Positions 36,001 through 41,935 of a DNA stretch of 64,000 bases are shown piece by piece. Source of the DNA: Aplectana chamaeleonis (Eukaryota; Nematoda; Chromadorea; Rhabditida; Cosmocercidae); contig JAPDOI010001577.1 of assembly GCA_029168955.1 (NCBI GenBank), positions 98,814-162,813 of the forward strand, read 5' to 3'. Positions within the stretch are counted from its first letter, which is position 1. Each line of letters opens with the position of its first letter. The notes beneath the pieces are model-generated. The model saw only the letters and a list, made by a program, of their open reading frames with translations, ran no database searches and was not told where the DNA came from. The position numbers were made by a program, and so were the translations under genes.

Positions 36001-39000
36001 ATTACGCGCAGCGCGCCTCCGATATGTCACATTTAAATTAAATGACACAGCTTTAGATGCAAGTAATTTTTATCGGGCCGAAGTCATTTTTAAGGAGATT
36101 ATACGACGCATTCTAGGCGTCAGCCTTAGGACTGGCACTGCTGTCAGTTCAATAACCCAAGTTTGAGGTCCTTGAACCCAAACTTTCAGGGAAGGCCTAC
36201 ACGGCGTTTTTCGCGTAACATGTGGTCTAGGATGCGTGCTGACGCGTTTTCGGCGTTTCGTGTCGTCTGCAACGCGTGATGGCCGCCCATGGTGAAAATA
36301 TAAATGTAAGTTACATGGTACATGTAACTCACGTGTAATGTAAGTGCAAGTTACCTGAGACATTCGAGTAAGTTATGTTTATACTACATGTAACTTGTTT
36401 TCATTTGTCTGGGTTACTGTGTGTTTAATGTTTCCTGTGATTTTTCTCTCTAATCATTACGAAACATTGGAATGAGACGCTGGAAAGGTGTTTGTGCACC
36501 TACATATGCGGATGCCCAGCCATAATTGAAATTGCTGGTCATTATTGACAAATTTCTCCTTCTGATTTTTCGCAATATTCGAAATTTTAAATCTTTAATG
36601 ACAAAATTCTTTTTTTTTTCAAAAAACAGCGAAAACATTGGAAAACAAAAAGTTTTTACCATCACGCGACCATTACTAATACGTATAAAAATTCCACTGG
36701 AAACGCAAGCAGAAATAACTCAGAAAAATGAAAGAAACAGAGAAATTAACAACCTACCTAAAACTGTCCGCTGTTCCCCCTTATTAATCAGTGAAAAACA
36801 TGGAATCCAGCCAGCCATGGCTGCAAAACACCTTGCTAAAGGCAGGGTTCGCGATAAAAACGGTTGTTGTGCTATTCTCAGAAAAAGGAAGATCTGGCCA
36901 TCACAAAAGTTAAAATAAGTAAAAAGTTAGAGGAAAAACTTTTTTACGCAAGTTATTGCTTGGTGCCCGCCATCCCCCCATTAAAGGCACAGTCCAAGCT
37001 CAGGGACGAAATCTGAGATTTCCACATAATTGTGTAGTAGACCCACCCCTTATACCACTGGCAAAGTGCGAGCTCTCATATCCTCCGAATAAGCGAGATA
37101 TAGGAGGAAGCCACCCTGGGGCGCCCACGCCCGGAAGCCACTTTGGCACGCCCCTTTTACGATCTTTCGAGCTCAATTGTGGTGAGATGAGAGATGGTTT
37201 CTGATCAATAGACCCGTTCTTCCCTTCATTCTCGGCCTCTCTCCTTATTCTGGTCGACTCGCATACACAGGTTGCAAATGACGGAAGTTACAAGCCCCGG
37301 AAAACTCGTCCACCATGATTCCGTAGCTCAATTTTTGGGGAGCCATAACTCCTGTCCTAGGGGGTTTTAAACGATTTCAGAGATATCATTGGAATCACCG
37401 TGGGACCGTTATTAAGATAGGCTAAAAACCAGAAAATCGATACTGAGGTTGGACTGTGCCTTCAAAGAGATTTCTGTTCTGTGGATGCCCGTTTCGCCAT
37501 TTTTATTTTGCTTCCGAGAGAGCCAGTCTCCGATCACACAGGTATTTTTAAAATCTTTAAAAAACCCCTACGAACGAAGATATGGCTTCTTGAAAATGCC
37601 TGCATTTTTAGGGCGAAAATTTGGTGGACGAGTTTTCTCAGGCCTGTATTGCTCTTCATTCGCAATCGCTGCACGAGAGCAAAATAGGATGATGAGATAT
37701 ACCAGCAATGGACTGAAGAACGACGACTTGTTGGAATTCATGCATCTATCAAGCCGCTACCGAGTTCGAAAATCTTGTTGGTGGTCAGGCCTGTGGTGGT
37801 GAGCGAAGGGGGTCGGGCCCCTGGTGGTCGCTTATATCTCGCTTATCTGGAGGAATTGAGTTCTCGCATCTGGCACGTGTTTTATAGGAGGGGTCTTCCA
37901 CACAATTACACGAAAATCTCTAAATTCATATCTGAAGGTGTACTGTGCCTCTAAGGGCACAATAACAGACATGTGAAATAGCATTCATGAAGATAGCGTA
38001 AATTGGGAAGGGGGAGTCTTGCGGACACCGAGAGTAAGCCGTTCTACCTTGTGTTAGTGCGTTTTTCAAGCAAACTTGACTTTTTTCACTCATATGATTT
38101 GGTTGTGAACAAATCTACATTCACATGAAGAGAGCTCAGAAATCGTTTTTATAGCGAACCCTGCCTTTGAAGTACGCAATCACACCAAGGAACATCCCAT
38201 GTTTGCTTCACGTGCGTGTGGGAGTGAAGGCTAGAGACAACGAAAGAGCACAGGGGAGACGGAGGGAGCGGCATCGCGCATGCACACGCGCTCAATGAGT
38301 GATGAGTTTTTCGTTTTTTTACAGAGGATACAATATGCTACATACATATAAGAATCTAATTTTATCATATGGAATTTTTCGTAGCTCCACTATGATACTA
38401 GTACTGATCAAAGTCACTCACTGTATCCTTGCCCTCCAAAAGCCAAACGCCTTCATCCCATCAGAACTACAGCAAATGCGGTAAAAGGAGTTTAGTCAGC
38501 CAGCACTTAGCACTGATTTCGCTCTAATTTTCAGAACAAGTCGAGAACAACTATGCAAATCCACCGAATCGTGCACTTTTGTAACCTGTGACAGCTAAGT
38601 CAAACAGACGCGGAAAAACTGCAAAAATCACCAACGCAAATGAGCTTAGAGAGATTCGGTGAGAGAACACATGAACCCACACAGTGTCCTTCACAGAAAC
38701 AATAAAGAAACGTAAAACACTTACTCTCACATTTTCTATGCTTAGAAGGAACTTGTCAACAAAACTTATTACTTCATAGTCATAGGAATATCATTTTTGT
38801 TCAATAATAAAACAGGTTAAACTAGCGAATACTCATATAGAGTGTGTACAAAGTTGCTTTGTGTAGATCATCACGTTCTCCGAAACTGTTATTCGGCCTT
38901 TCAAAGAACTTCCTTGGTGTCGAACGCTTTGAGAAAGATTTATTTTCTTTCTGTTGCAAACTGATCCATAATAATGAGCTAAGAACGATGATCTGCACTG

Positions 39001-40037
39001 CGCGGTAGGGAGCAATCAATTAATCAGTTTCAAAAAATATATGCTAGAACTAGGCTTTTATGCTGCAAGCTACAAATAAAGACAGGCTTCCTACATCCTT
39101 CTCATACTTTTTTCCGCCGCGCCGAATGCCGCACTTTGGGCTACAGCGAAATTTGCACTCTATAATACCAAAAAGTCAAACGGAAGATAACAGAACACTC
39201 CGTCGCTTATGAAAATGCCCGCAAATGGTCTGGTTGGGCAATGGATCTTCGTTTCATACTGTTCGCGAAAACGCGGCGAATGCCTCGTTGGCGGCGAAAA
39301 TCATCCTGACCATTATTGCCGCAGAGGCGGCGTTTTCCGCTTTCCTTAACATGCGTACCAGTATCAAACAGGAACTGAGCGTTTCGCCCGCATTCTCATG
39401 AGCAATGAAGCTGTTCACTTCCACGTAATTACGTGCTATTCTAGAGCACTGACCCCGCAGTAGCTCAAAAAGCGTCATTAGCGGCGGCGGCAAAAGTATG
39501 AAAAGGGCGTTAGCCTTGCGGCAAGGTAATCTCAGAGAAAAAAGCAATAGAACCGATTTATCTTCTATAATTTGTCCGGATGAATCAAGATACTTGATTT
39601 CGTAAAAATTGTATAAAATTGAAAAGGTATATCTTTGAAATAGACACAATGAAACTGAAAGTGTCCTTTCGATCAGAAATATGTATACTCTGCTTATCTT
39701 TAATTGCACAAAAAACGGTCCGCCAATAGTCCTCTAATGGGCCGGCTAGTACCGTAGTTTACGTCCACGACGCGTTCTCGGCAGACCCGGGTGTGCACCG
39801 GGGTGTGCTGAGCGATCGATTCATCAATGCCGTCACTCGACCACCCACCATGCCACTGTGCACACCCGGGTCTGCCGAGAACGCGTCGTGGACGTAAACT
39901 ACGGTACTAGCCGGCCCATTAGGGGACTATTGGCGGACCGTTTTTTGTGCAAATAAAGATAAACAGAGTATAACTAACCTGGGTTTAGAAGGTGGTCCTG
40001 TGAGAAGCGGTATGCGCTCCTCATCCTTGCCAAGCAT
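1..40037 (-). CDS. pgp-9: P-glycoprotein (ABCB multidrug transporter), PGP-9-like, 16 exons, 3' part beyond window
   Basis: ATP-driven efflux pump of the plasma membrane, a full ABCB transporter of which only the first half is in the window. Coding exons in transcript order: 40037-39979, 34778-34721, 34666-34473, 29694-29610, 29292-29159, 29092-28991, 28926-28843, 28757-28647, 26443-26327, 26267-26210, 12200-12087, 12026-11916, 11844-11719, 3819-3745, 3676-3584, 76-1. All internal joins are GT-AG, phases agree and no stop occurs in 1,597 nt (532 residues). Residues about 48-352 form six membrane helices. NBD1 shows the A-loop tyrosine (about Y402 in HFSYPSR), Walker [10 protein letters not shown] (about 428-436) and the Q-loop VVSQ-EP (Q476). 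The window ends just before LSGGQ. The closest remembered relative is C. elegans PGP-9 ([34 protein letters not shown]). The family is certain; the pgp-9 label rests on memory, not on a search. Confidence 0.93.
232..345. repeat. TTTGCCG dispersed repeat, copy 1
   Basis: A run of TTGCCGTTTGCCG-type heptamers that begins GCGGCAATTGCCGTTTGCCG. The same beginning recurs at 30,565 and, reversed, at 32,155, so this is a dispersed family and not local simple sequence. Confidence 0.65.
355..474. mobile_element. foldback (MITE-like) element
   Basis: The arm at 355-398 (starting GGGCTGGGATTCATGAACG) is mirrored by 430-474, with a 31-nt loop. A short palindromic non-autonomous element; family not identified. 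Confidence 0.7.
1234..1385. mobile_element. foldback element
   Basis: Arms 1234-1300 and 1321-1385 are imperfect inverted repeats (AAAACGAGCAAC against GTTGCTTGTTTT; ACCCCACCCAC against GTGGGGCGGGT). The loop is about 20 nt. Confidence 0.6.
1879..2329. mobile_element. AAAGGCAGGG-ended inverted-repeat element, copy 1
   Basis: Begins TTAAAGGCAGGG(C)TCGCGATAAA and ends with the inverse, TTTATCGAGAACCCTGCCTTTAA. The same termini bound a larger element at 36,838-38,168, so this is a transposon family with about 20-bp terminal inverted repeats. No transposase is visible. Confidence 0.6.
2900..3052. repeat. GC-rich CGGAGCCGC minisatellite, copy 1
   Basis: Degenerate units of about 20 bp around GCGGCACTACCGCGGAGCCG, partly inverted. 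Related blocks lie at 3295-3460 and 31,678-31,890. Confidence 0.6.
3295..3460. repeat. GC-rich CGGAGCCGC minisatellite, copy 2
   Basis: More diverged units (GGAGCCGCTGCGGTACTATC, AACTATCGCGGCATTGTC) of the same family as 2900-3052. It lies just 3' of exon 15. Confidence 0.5.
3584..3676 (-). CDS. pgp-9: pgp-9-like exon 15
   Basis: A 93-nt exon, residues 477-507 ([20 protein letters not shown] onward to EACRL), following directly on the Q-loop. The acceptor is TATTCAG and the donor CTT|GTGAGT; the intron from exon 14 is only 68 nt. Confidence 0.95.
3745..3819 (-). CDS. pgp-9: pgp-9-like exon 14
   Basis: A 75-nt exon, residues 452-476 ([20 protein letters not shown] onward to GVVSQ). It ends on the Q-loop glutamine. 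It is separated from Walker A by a 7.9-kb intron that holds a Helitron. Confidence 0.94.
4471..4587. mobile_element. foldback element, family of 6531-6646
   Basis: CCTAGTGATACTTTGCGTTC at the left is mirrored imperfectly by the right end (GGACGCAGAGTATCCTTAGG). A related palindrome lies at 6531-6646. Confidence 0.5.
6366..6499. mobile_element. foldback element
   Basis: The ends GCTACTCGCAG and CTGCGAGTAGC are exact inverses. The interior (ATCACTATC against GATAGTG; TTGAAAATGA against TCATTTTCA) continues imperfectly. Confidence 0.6.
6531..6646. mobile_element. foldback element
   Basis: The ends GCACTGATA and TATCAGTGC are inverses. Further inside, GTCCGCT pairs with AGCGGAC, around a central ATGTTATAACAT palindrome. 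It shares GATACTTTGC with the element at 4471-4587. Confidence 0.6.
7495..7594. repeat. (TGTA)n microsatellite inside Helitron A
   Basis: About 22 TGTA repeats followed by a short TG run. In copy B the same position holds (TG)n, so this is a fast-evolving spot of the element. Confidence 0.95.
7873..10185. repeat. 20/40-bp minisatellite inside Helitron A
   Basis: Alternating half-units GTGCAGGACCCCAGTGGGA and GTGCAGGACGTCATAGAAA, about 40 bp per pair. A block of 700-800 bp is duplicated: 8189-8569 recurs at 9069-9449, offset 880 bp, with nearly no change. It is open in several frames on both strands by composition only and is not coding. Confidence 0.92.
10873..10899 (+). other. Helitron 3' hairpin and CTAG terminus (copy A)
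   Basis: A perfect 6-bp stem AGCGAA/TTCGCT with an AAC loop, then AGGTCTCG, then CTAG. The same arrangement stands at 44,343-44,369. The hairpin is the usual rolling-circle termination signal. Confidence 0.7.
11719..11844 (-). CDS. pgp-9: pgp-9-like exon 13, Walker A
   Basis: A 126-nt exon, residues 410-451 ([18 protein letters not shown], then GGSGCGKST, then to YDPTKGR). It carries the intact Walker A phosphate-binding loop, with Lys at about 434. The acceptor is TATTCAG and the donor CGG|GTGGGT. Confidence 0.96.
11916..12026 (-). CDS. pgp-9: pgp-9-like exon 12, start of NBD1
   Basis: A 111-nt exon, residues 373-409 ([20 protein letters not shown] onward to YPSRTSIP). It contains the A-loop tyrosine that stacks on the adenine of ATP. 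The acceptor is TTTCTTCAG and the donor GTACGT. Confidence 0.94.
12087..12200 (-). CDS. pgp-9: pgp-9-like exon 11, TM helix 6
   Basis: A 114-nt exon, residues 335-372 ([20 protein letters not shown] onward to KVVNS). It includes the rest of TM6 and the linker toward NBD1. The acceptor is GCACAG and the donor AGT|GTGAGT. Confidence 0.94.
12719..12788 (-). repeat. tRNA-like fragment (SINE head or tRNA pseudogene)
   Basis: On the minus strand, TGGCGCAGAGG matches the pol III A box and GGATCGAGTCC is close to the B box GGTTCGANTCC, at tRNA spacing. The D stem and acceptor stem do not pair, so it is not a working tRNA. Confidence 0.4.
13610..13883. mobile_element. GC-rich palindromic element, 274 bp
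   Basis: Ends TTACAGGCCATAAAACGGCC and its exact inverse. The arms continue through CGTCGACTGCGTACCACGCG into an inner tandem of TTTTGGCCGCCGCGCGACG units. Nearly the whole element is one long inverted repeat. Its GC content is far above its surroundings. Confidence 0.8.
14370..22492. repeat. 8-kb tandem array of 65/44-bp hairpin units
   Basis: The unit is about 65 bp: TAGTATTCGTTCGGCTTCGC, then CGAACGATGGGCCGGC, then TTCGCCGACCCACCTCC, then ATTCACCACGCG. A 44-bp form lacks the second hairpin half. TTCGGC-TTC-GCCGAA forms a perfect hairpin in most units, with variants (TTTGGCTCCGCCAAA) that keep the pairing. Longer blocks are themselves duplicated: about 14,450-14,640 resembles 15,110-15,300 and 16,610-16,800. 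It lies wholly inside a pgp-9 intron. Confidence 0.95.
22493..25072. repeat. 171-bp satellite, about 15 copies
   Basis: The landmark CTTGCCTCGATTTGG recurs at about 22510, 22680, 22852, 23023, 23195, 23366, 23535, 23698, 23869 and onward, a spacing of 163-174 bp. Neighbouring units alternate between two types (GGTTTGATGGAGG and GGTTTGCTGGGGG; TTCACTTTTTCGACG and TTGCCCTTTTTGACG), giving a partial 342-bp dimer. It directly abuts the hairpin array at 22,492. Confidence 0.93.
25577..25803. mobile_element. foldback element, arms about 110 bp
   Basis: TTCACTTCCGCACTGCCGTT at the left is mirrored by AACGGCAGTGCGGAGGTGAA at the right, and the arms run nearly to the centre at about 25,690 (ATGTGGGATCACCCGGGC against GCCCGGGGGATCCCACAT). 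Part of the arm recurs past 25,803. Confidence 0.75.
26210..26267 (-). CDS. pgp-9: pgp-9-like exon 10
   Basis: A 58-nt exon that completes the split Trp and then encodes [19 protein letters not shown], residues 315-334: the extracellular TM5-TM6 loop and the start of TM6. The acceptor is TTTCAG and the donor ACG|GTATGC. It is followed by the longest intron, 14.0 kb. Confidence 0.92.
26327..26443 (-). CDS. pgp-9: pgp-9-like exon 9, TM helix 5
   Basis: A 117-nt exon, residues about 276-314 ([20 protein letters not shown] onward to ALAF, with Trp split across the intron). TM5 lies at about 292-318. The acceptor is TTCAAG and the donor TG|GTGAGT. Confidence 0.94.
26444..28646 (-). other. intron 8 of pgp-9 (2.2 kb)
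   Basis: Contains degenerate copies of a GTGATCAGCACCCC-type repeat (around 26,840, 26,965, 27,120 and 28,390) and a foldback at 28,079-28,228. A 159-codon open frame on the minus strand (27,445-27,924) has no recognisable motif and is not called. Confidence 0.65.
28079..28228. mobile_element. foldback element
   Basis: The left arm CCGGCCTTCCAACAACC onward is mirrored by GGTTGGAGGGCCGG-like sequence at the right. The inner arms carry AGTAGCTCATCAACAAATGA and its inverse. The loop is about 27 nt. Confidence 0.7.
28647..28757 (-). CDS. pgp-9: pgp-9-like exon 8, intracellular helix 2
   Basis: A 111-nt exon, residues about 239-275 ([20 protein letters not shown] onward to HRRELK). This cytosolic loop, including the [10 protein letters not shown] segment, is conserved across P-glycoproteins. 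The donor AG|GTTGGT is weak but in phase. Confidence 0.93.
28843..28926 (-). CDS. pgp-9: pgp-9-like exon 7, TM helix 4
   Basis: An 84-nt exon, residues about 211-238 ([20 protein letters not shown] onward). The acceptor TTACAG at 28928-28927 was chosen over an upstream open frame because it gives the conserved TM4 sequence in phase. Confidence 0.92.
28991..29092 (-). CDS. pgp-9: pgp-9-like exon 6, TM helix 3
   Basis: A 102-nt exon, residues about 177-210 ([20 protein letters not shown] onward). It holds the end of the intracellular loop and TM3 (about 190-211). The acceptor is TTTCAG and the donor GTTAGT. Confidence 0.95.
   Translation of the reverse strand, partial: RSRTCKRGIGRQAVIVYSDDFSIFGGIRCWFCL
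29159..29292 (-). CDS. pgp-9: pgp-9-like exon 5, intracellular helix 1
   Basis: A 134-nt exon, residues 133-176 ([19 protein letters not shown] onward through [11 protein letters not shown]). This is the highly conserved cytosolic extension and coupling helix of TMD1. The acceptor is CTAAG|ATA and the donor GTGAGT. Confidence 0.95.
29610..29694 (-). CDS. pgp-9: pgp-9-like exon 4, TM helix 2
   Basis: An 85-nt exon between CTTTCAG and GTAAGC, encoding [20 protein letters not shown] and onward to SYVQ, residues about 104-132. It carries most of TM2 and ends in phase 0. Confidence 0.9.
30565..30672. repeat. TTTGCCG dispersed repeat, copy 2
   Basis: Starts GATGTGCGGCAATTGCCGTT, like copy 1 at 232, and continues with TTTGTCGTTTGCCGGCC and TTTTGCCGTTTGTCATTTGC. 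Confidence 0.65.
31437..31583. mobile_element. foldback element
   Basis: AACGCGAGTTGACAGAGAAA at the left pairs with TTTTCTCTGTCAGCTCGCGTT at the right. The arms of about 65 bp meet at CTCTCCGGAGAAC. Confidence 0.75.
31678..31890. repeat. GC-rich CGGAGCCGC minisatellite, copy 3
   Basis: About eight units of CCGCGGAGCCGCAGCGGCAC type followed by an inverted tail. It ends in TGCCTGTAGGAGCC, the inverse of the GGAGCCTACAGGCA near 2,930. Confidence 0.7.
32065..32155. repeat. TTTGCCG dispersed repeat, copy 3 (inverted)
   Basis: TTTGCCGTTTGCCGATTGCTGTTTGCCGG units ending in TTTGCCGCACATCCCTG, the inverse of the GGGATGTGCGGCAA start of copy 2. Confidence 0.6.
32702..32847. mobile_element. foldback element, near-perfect 58-bp arms
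   Basis: ATCGTCCATCACTGGATGAG at the left is mirrored at the right end (CTCATCCAGTGATGGACGAT). The arms run to AATTGCGCG with a loop of about 28 nt. Confidence 0.85.
33556..34376. mobile_element. degraded copy of the 46.8-kb foldback, interrupted by a nested element
   Basis: 33,556-33,845 and 34,314-34,376 together match the reverse complement of 46,769-47,110 (GGGAGCAACATTATTTTT, CATGCTAGAGATCG, TTAGATAGATT, GCCCATTTCGCCCAT, GGCGGTATTGTA). The left arm is missing. Confidence 0.6.
33846..34313. mobile_element. nested 468-bp element with GGCCCCCGTCA termini and TA duplication
   Basis: Starts GGCCCCCGTCA and ends TGACGGGGGCC, with TA on both sides (33,844-33,845 and 34,314-34,315). The uninterrupted copy near 46,805 reads CTTAAGTTGCC/GGCAACTTAAG at this point, showing the empty site. 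TA duplication is typical of Tc1/mariner-type elements. The interior has repeated GACTGAGTCCGA and TCGACCGGGTGG words. Confidence 0.65.
34473..34666 (-). CDS. pgp-9: pgp-9-like exon 3, TM helix 1
   Basis: A 194-nt exon, residues 40-103. It holds TM1 (about 48-73, [14 protein letters not shown] onward) and the extracellular loop with [13 protein letters not shown]. Two donors are possible: 34482 (GTATCA) breaks the frame with exon 4, whereas 34472 (GTCGGT) restores it as GLPGITRQEF and keeps the length seen in PGP-9, so the second was chosen. Confidence 0.88.
34721..34778 (-). CDS. pgp-9: pgp-9-like exon 2
   Basis: A 58-nt exon between TTTCAG and GTGAGT, encoding [19 protein letters not shown] after the split Ser codon. 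It is the cytosolic lead-in to transmembrane helix 1, residues about 20-39, and ends in phase 0. Confidence 0.8.
35873..36411. mobile_element. inverted-repeat element with GTTACATG words
   Basis: CAGAAAAATGAAAACAAATT, then GCTTGTAACATG, at the left is mirrored by CATGTAACTTGTTTTCATTTGTCTG at the right. Subterminal regions carry repeated GTTACTTG/GTTACATG words. Confidence 0.55.
36838..38168. mobile_element. AAAGGCAGGG-ended element, copy 2, with a nested inverted repeat
   Basis: Starts AAAGGCAGGGTTCGCGATAA and ends with the inverse CGTTTTTATAGCGAACCCTG, then CCTTT. Inside, 36,977-37,960 forms a second inverted repeat (TTAAAGGCACAGTCCAAGCT against GTGTACTGTGCCTCTAAGG; CACATAATTGTGTAGTAGAC against CTTCCACACAATTAC). 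Sequences like the inner part also lie at 31,080-31,420. No transposase found. Confidence 0.55.
39684..39972. mobile_element. foldback element next to the pgp-9 exon 1 donor
   Basis: Arms 39,684-39,798 and 39,858-39,972 are 115 bp each with about three mismatches, and the spacer is 59 bp. It starts TATACTCTG and ends CAGAGTATA, compatible with a TA target. The right end stops 6 nt before the exon 1 boundary, so the intron begins GTTAGT and then enters the element. Confidence 0.88.
39979..40037 (-). CDS. pgp-9: pgp-9-like exon 1 (start codon)
   Basis: Encodes [19 protein letters not shown] plus two bases of the next codon, a cytosolic N-terminus. The donor is AG|GTTAGT. The ATG at 40037 is preferred because a good acceptor (AATTCAG) lies 19 nt upstream and the phase joins exon 2 exactly (AG+T gives Ser). 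This exon is less certain than the others because N-termini are poorly conserved. Confidence 0.75.
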
Positions 40038-40058
40038 TTGACTCTCGCAGTAGTGCCT
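40038..40058 (-). promoter_or_regulatory. candidate spliced-leader acceptor and short 5' UTR
   Basis: Read on the minus strand, AAATTCAG is followed by 19 nt and then the ATG of exon 1. Many nematode mRNAs receive a spliced leader a few bases upstream of the start codon, and this site fits that pattern. It could instead be the acceptor of an ordinary upstream intron. Confidence 0.45.
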
Positions 40059-41649
40059 GAATTTGTAGGTAATTAGGATTGCCACAAAGATGCGAGAATT
40101 TCGGGTGCAGTCCAAGGCAACGGAAAAAGGCGGTTGTGTAGATGCGTATTTCCACTAAGCATAGTGTACGTTAGAGTGCTGCCCAAATATTCGTTTATTC
40201 GAATATTCGAGTAATTCGAATATTCGAATATTCAAAGAAGTGGATTATTCTGGTTATTCGAATGGTCGAATATTCAAAGAAGTAGAATATTCGTCTATTC
40301 GAATAATCGAATATTCAAAAAAGTGGAATTTTCGAATTTATCGTTTATTCGAATATTCGAAAAAAATTCGTTCCAACACTCTAGTGCACGTTGCGCCATA
40401 ATCGACGGCGAAGTTGTAATTTTTTCCTGAATTCTGAATAAAAATATCGCAAGCGTTGGAAAACTGTGAGTTCTCCCTCACACACGGTCTTATCATTATA
40501 CCTGAAGTGTTTACCACGGACAAGAAAAAATGACTTCTCCTCTGTAATTCCTATTTTTTGAATAATTCTCAGATTTTTTCTTGTTCATCCTGTTTTCATC
40601 TATGAATAACGACTTTTGTTGTATTGATAACGGGTGGTGAAGGGAAACGACCGTTGTTTCTTTTTCGAAATTGAGGAGAACAACTGCAATTTTGCCATCA
40701 ATTATTCCACAACCGACAGTATGCTTCGTGAAAATACGCAACCGCACAACCTCCTTTTTTCTTTGCCGTGGACTGAATGTCATGGCGCCCACTATTCAGT
40801 ATTCACATATTGAGCAAATAGAAGTATAACCAACACAAAACACTGCATGGAACTAGTTCAAAGAGCCTATCGAAACGTCAGCGTAGCAGACCTGTGGGGC
40901 AAAGTAGACATCGTCGCCTTAGAAAATTCAGTCCAGTGGATGGACGGTGCTGTAGAAATCGATCCTAGTTCGGTATTGAATTTGCGCGAACCCACAGTTT
41001 ACTGACGCATCACAGAACGATCGCGTCCCGTGCCTTCGGTAGACCAGATTTCACGAAAAGGCTTTACGTTTTTTGAAATCATGTATGTACTACATGCATT
41101 TACACAGCTCAGCTCGGTGAATTTTCTGAAGAAAGCGAAGACTCTAAATTCAACCCAAAATTTATTTCTATATCAAACATTTATCATTAAAACCGAATTA
41201 TTCAGTGGATGTGCACATTATGAATTGCATTCTAGATATTTCCTAACCCTCTTCTCTTTCGAGTTCCTGGCACGATTGTGCTTTACTCAGCTGGTTGGAC
41301 GCTGTTATTCTATTAATCTTAGAAATTCAATCACTAGACAAGCTTTTTTTCCAACATTTCTGAAAAACTTGAAGTCGGGAAATTCCTATGGAACCATATG
41401 AACTTCAAGTTCAATTCGAAGTGAAATAGAAGGCAATGGATTTCTAAATTCCTCCAAATAGAAACGTCAAATGTTCGGATCCAAATTTTTGAAAACGAAT
41501 TCTGCCCACCTCCGTTTGCCTCGTTCAGAAGTTTGATTCTTCCGTAAATGAAATTTGTACGTATTCGGGTTTTCGCATAATATTCAGAAAAAACGAAATA
41601 TCCGTTGTTTTCATATTCGGCCGATGTCTACAGACCATGCCTATCTCAA
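40057..41649. other. upstream region of pgp-9, no gene seen
   Basis: Holds the GAATATTC cluster (40,196-40,372) and otherwise AT-rich sequence up to Helitron B. A 123-codon frame at 41,030-41,401 has no recognisable domain. The promoter probably lies here, but no TATA box or other core element can be assigned. Confidence 0.6.
40196..40372. repeat. AT-rich TATTCGAA palindrome cluster upstream of pgp-9
   Basis: Contains seven copies of GAATATTC (at 40201, 40218, 40226, 40268, 40285, 40309 and 40351) among ATTCGAA repeats and a recurring AAAGAAGTGGA spacer. The cluster lies about 160-320 bp upstream of the start codon. GAAnnTTC is the core dimer of heat-shock elements, but simple expansion of an AT-rich minisatellite would look the same. 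Confidence 0.7.
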
Positions 41650-41677
41650 TCCTTATACTTAAAGCAGTTATGTCCCG

Positions 41678-41679
<2 letters not shown>

Positions 41680-41728
<49 letters not shown>

Positions 41729-41732
41729 TGCA
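41680..41732. repeat. (TG)n microsatellite inside Helitron B
   Basis: About 20 TG repeats, then TATGTGTGTGCATGTGT, at the position of the (TGTA)n tract in copy A. Confidence 0.95.
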
Positions 41733-41935
41733 TGTGTCCCGCATATCTTAGGAATGGCCGATCAAAACTTGTATGAAATGGTACCAACATTTAGGTGGGT
41801 GCGACATTTATCGATTACCAAAAAATCAGCCCGAGTCACCTCTTACGTGCCTCGGGGCAACCGAGTTTGTCCGTGGAGCGCACTTTTGGCCGTGGGTCAT
41901 GATAACTTCTGCGAGTCGTCTAGCGATGCAAAAAA

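Larger units (their letters stand above)
34779..39978 (-). other. intron 1 of pgp-9 (5.2 kb)
   Basis: Contains an inverted-repeat element (35,873-36,411), the nested AAAGGCAGGG element (36,838-38,168) and a foldback at 39,684-39,972 touching the splice donor. The rest, including 38,200-39,600, is AT-rich without recognisable genes. Confidence 0.75.
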
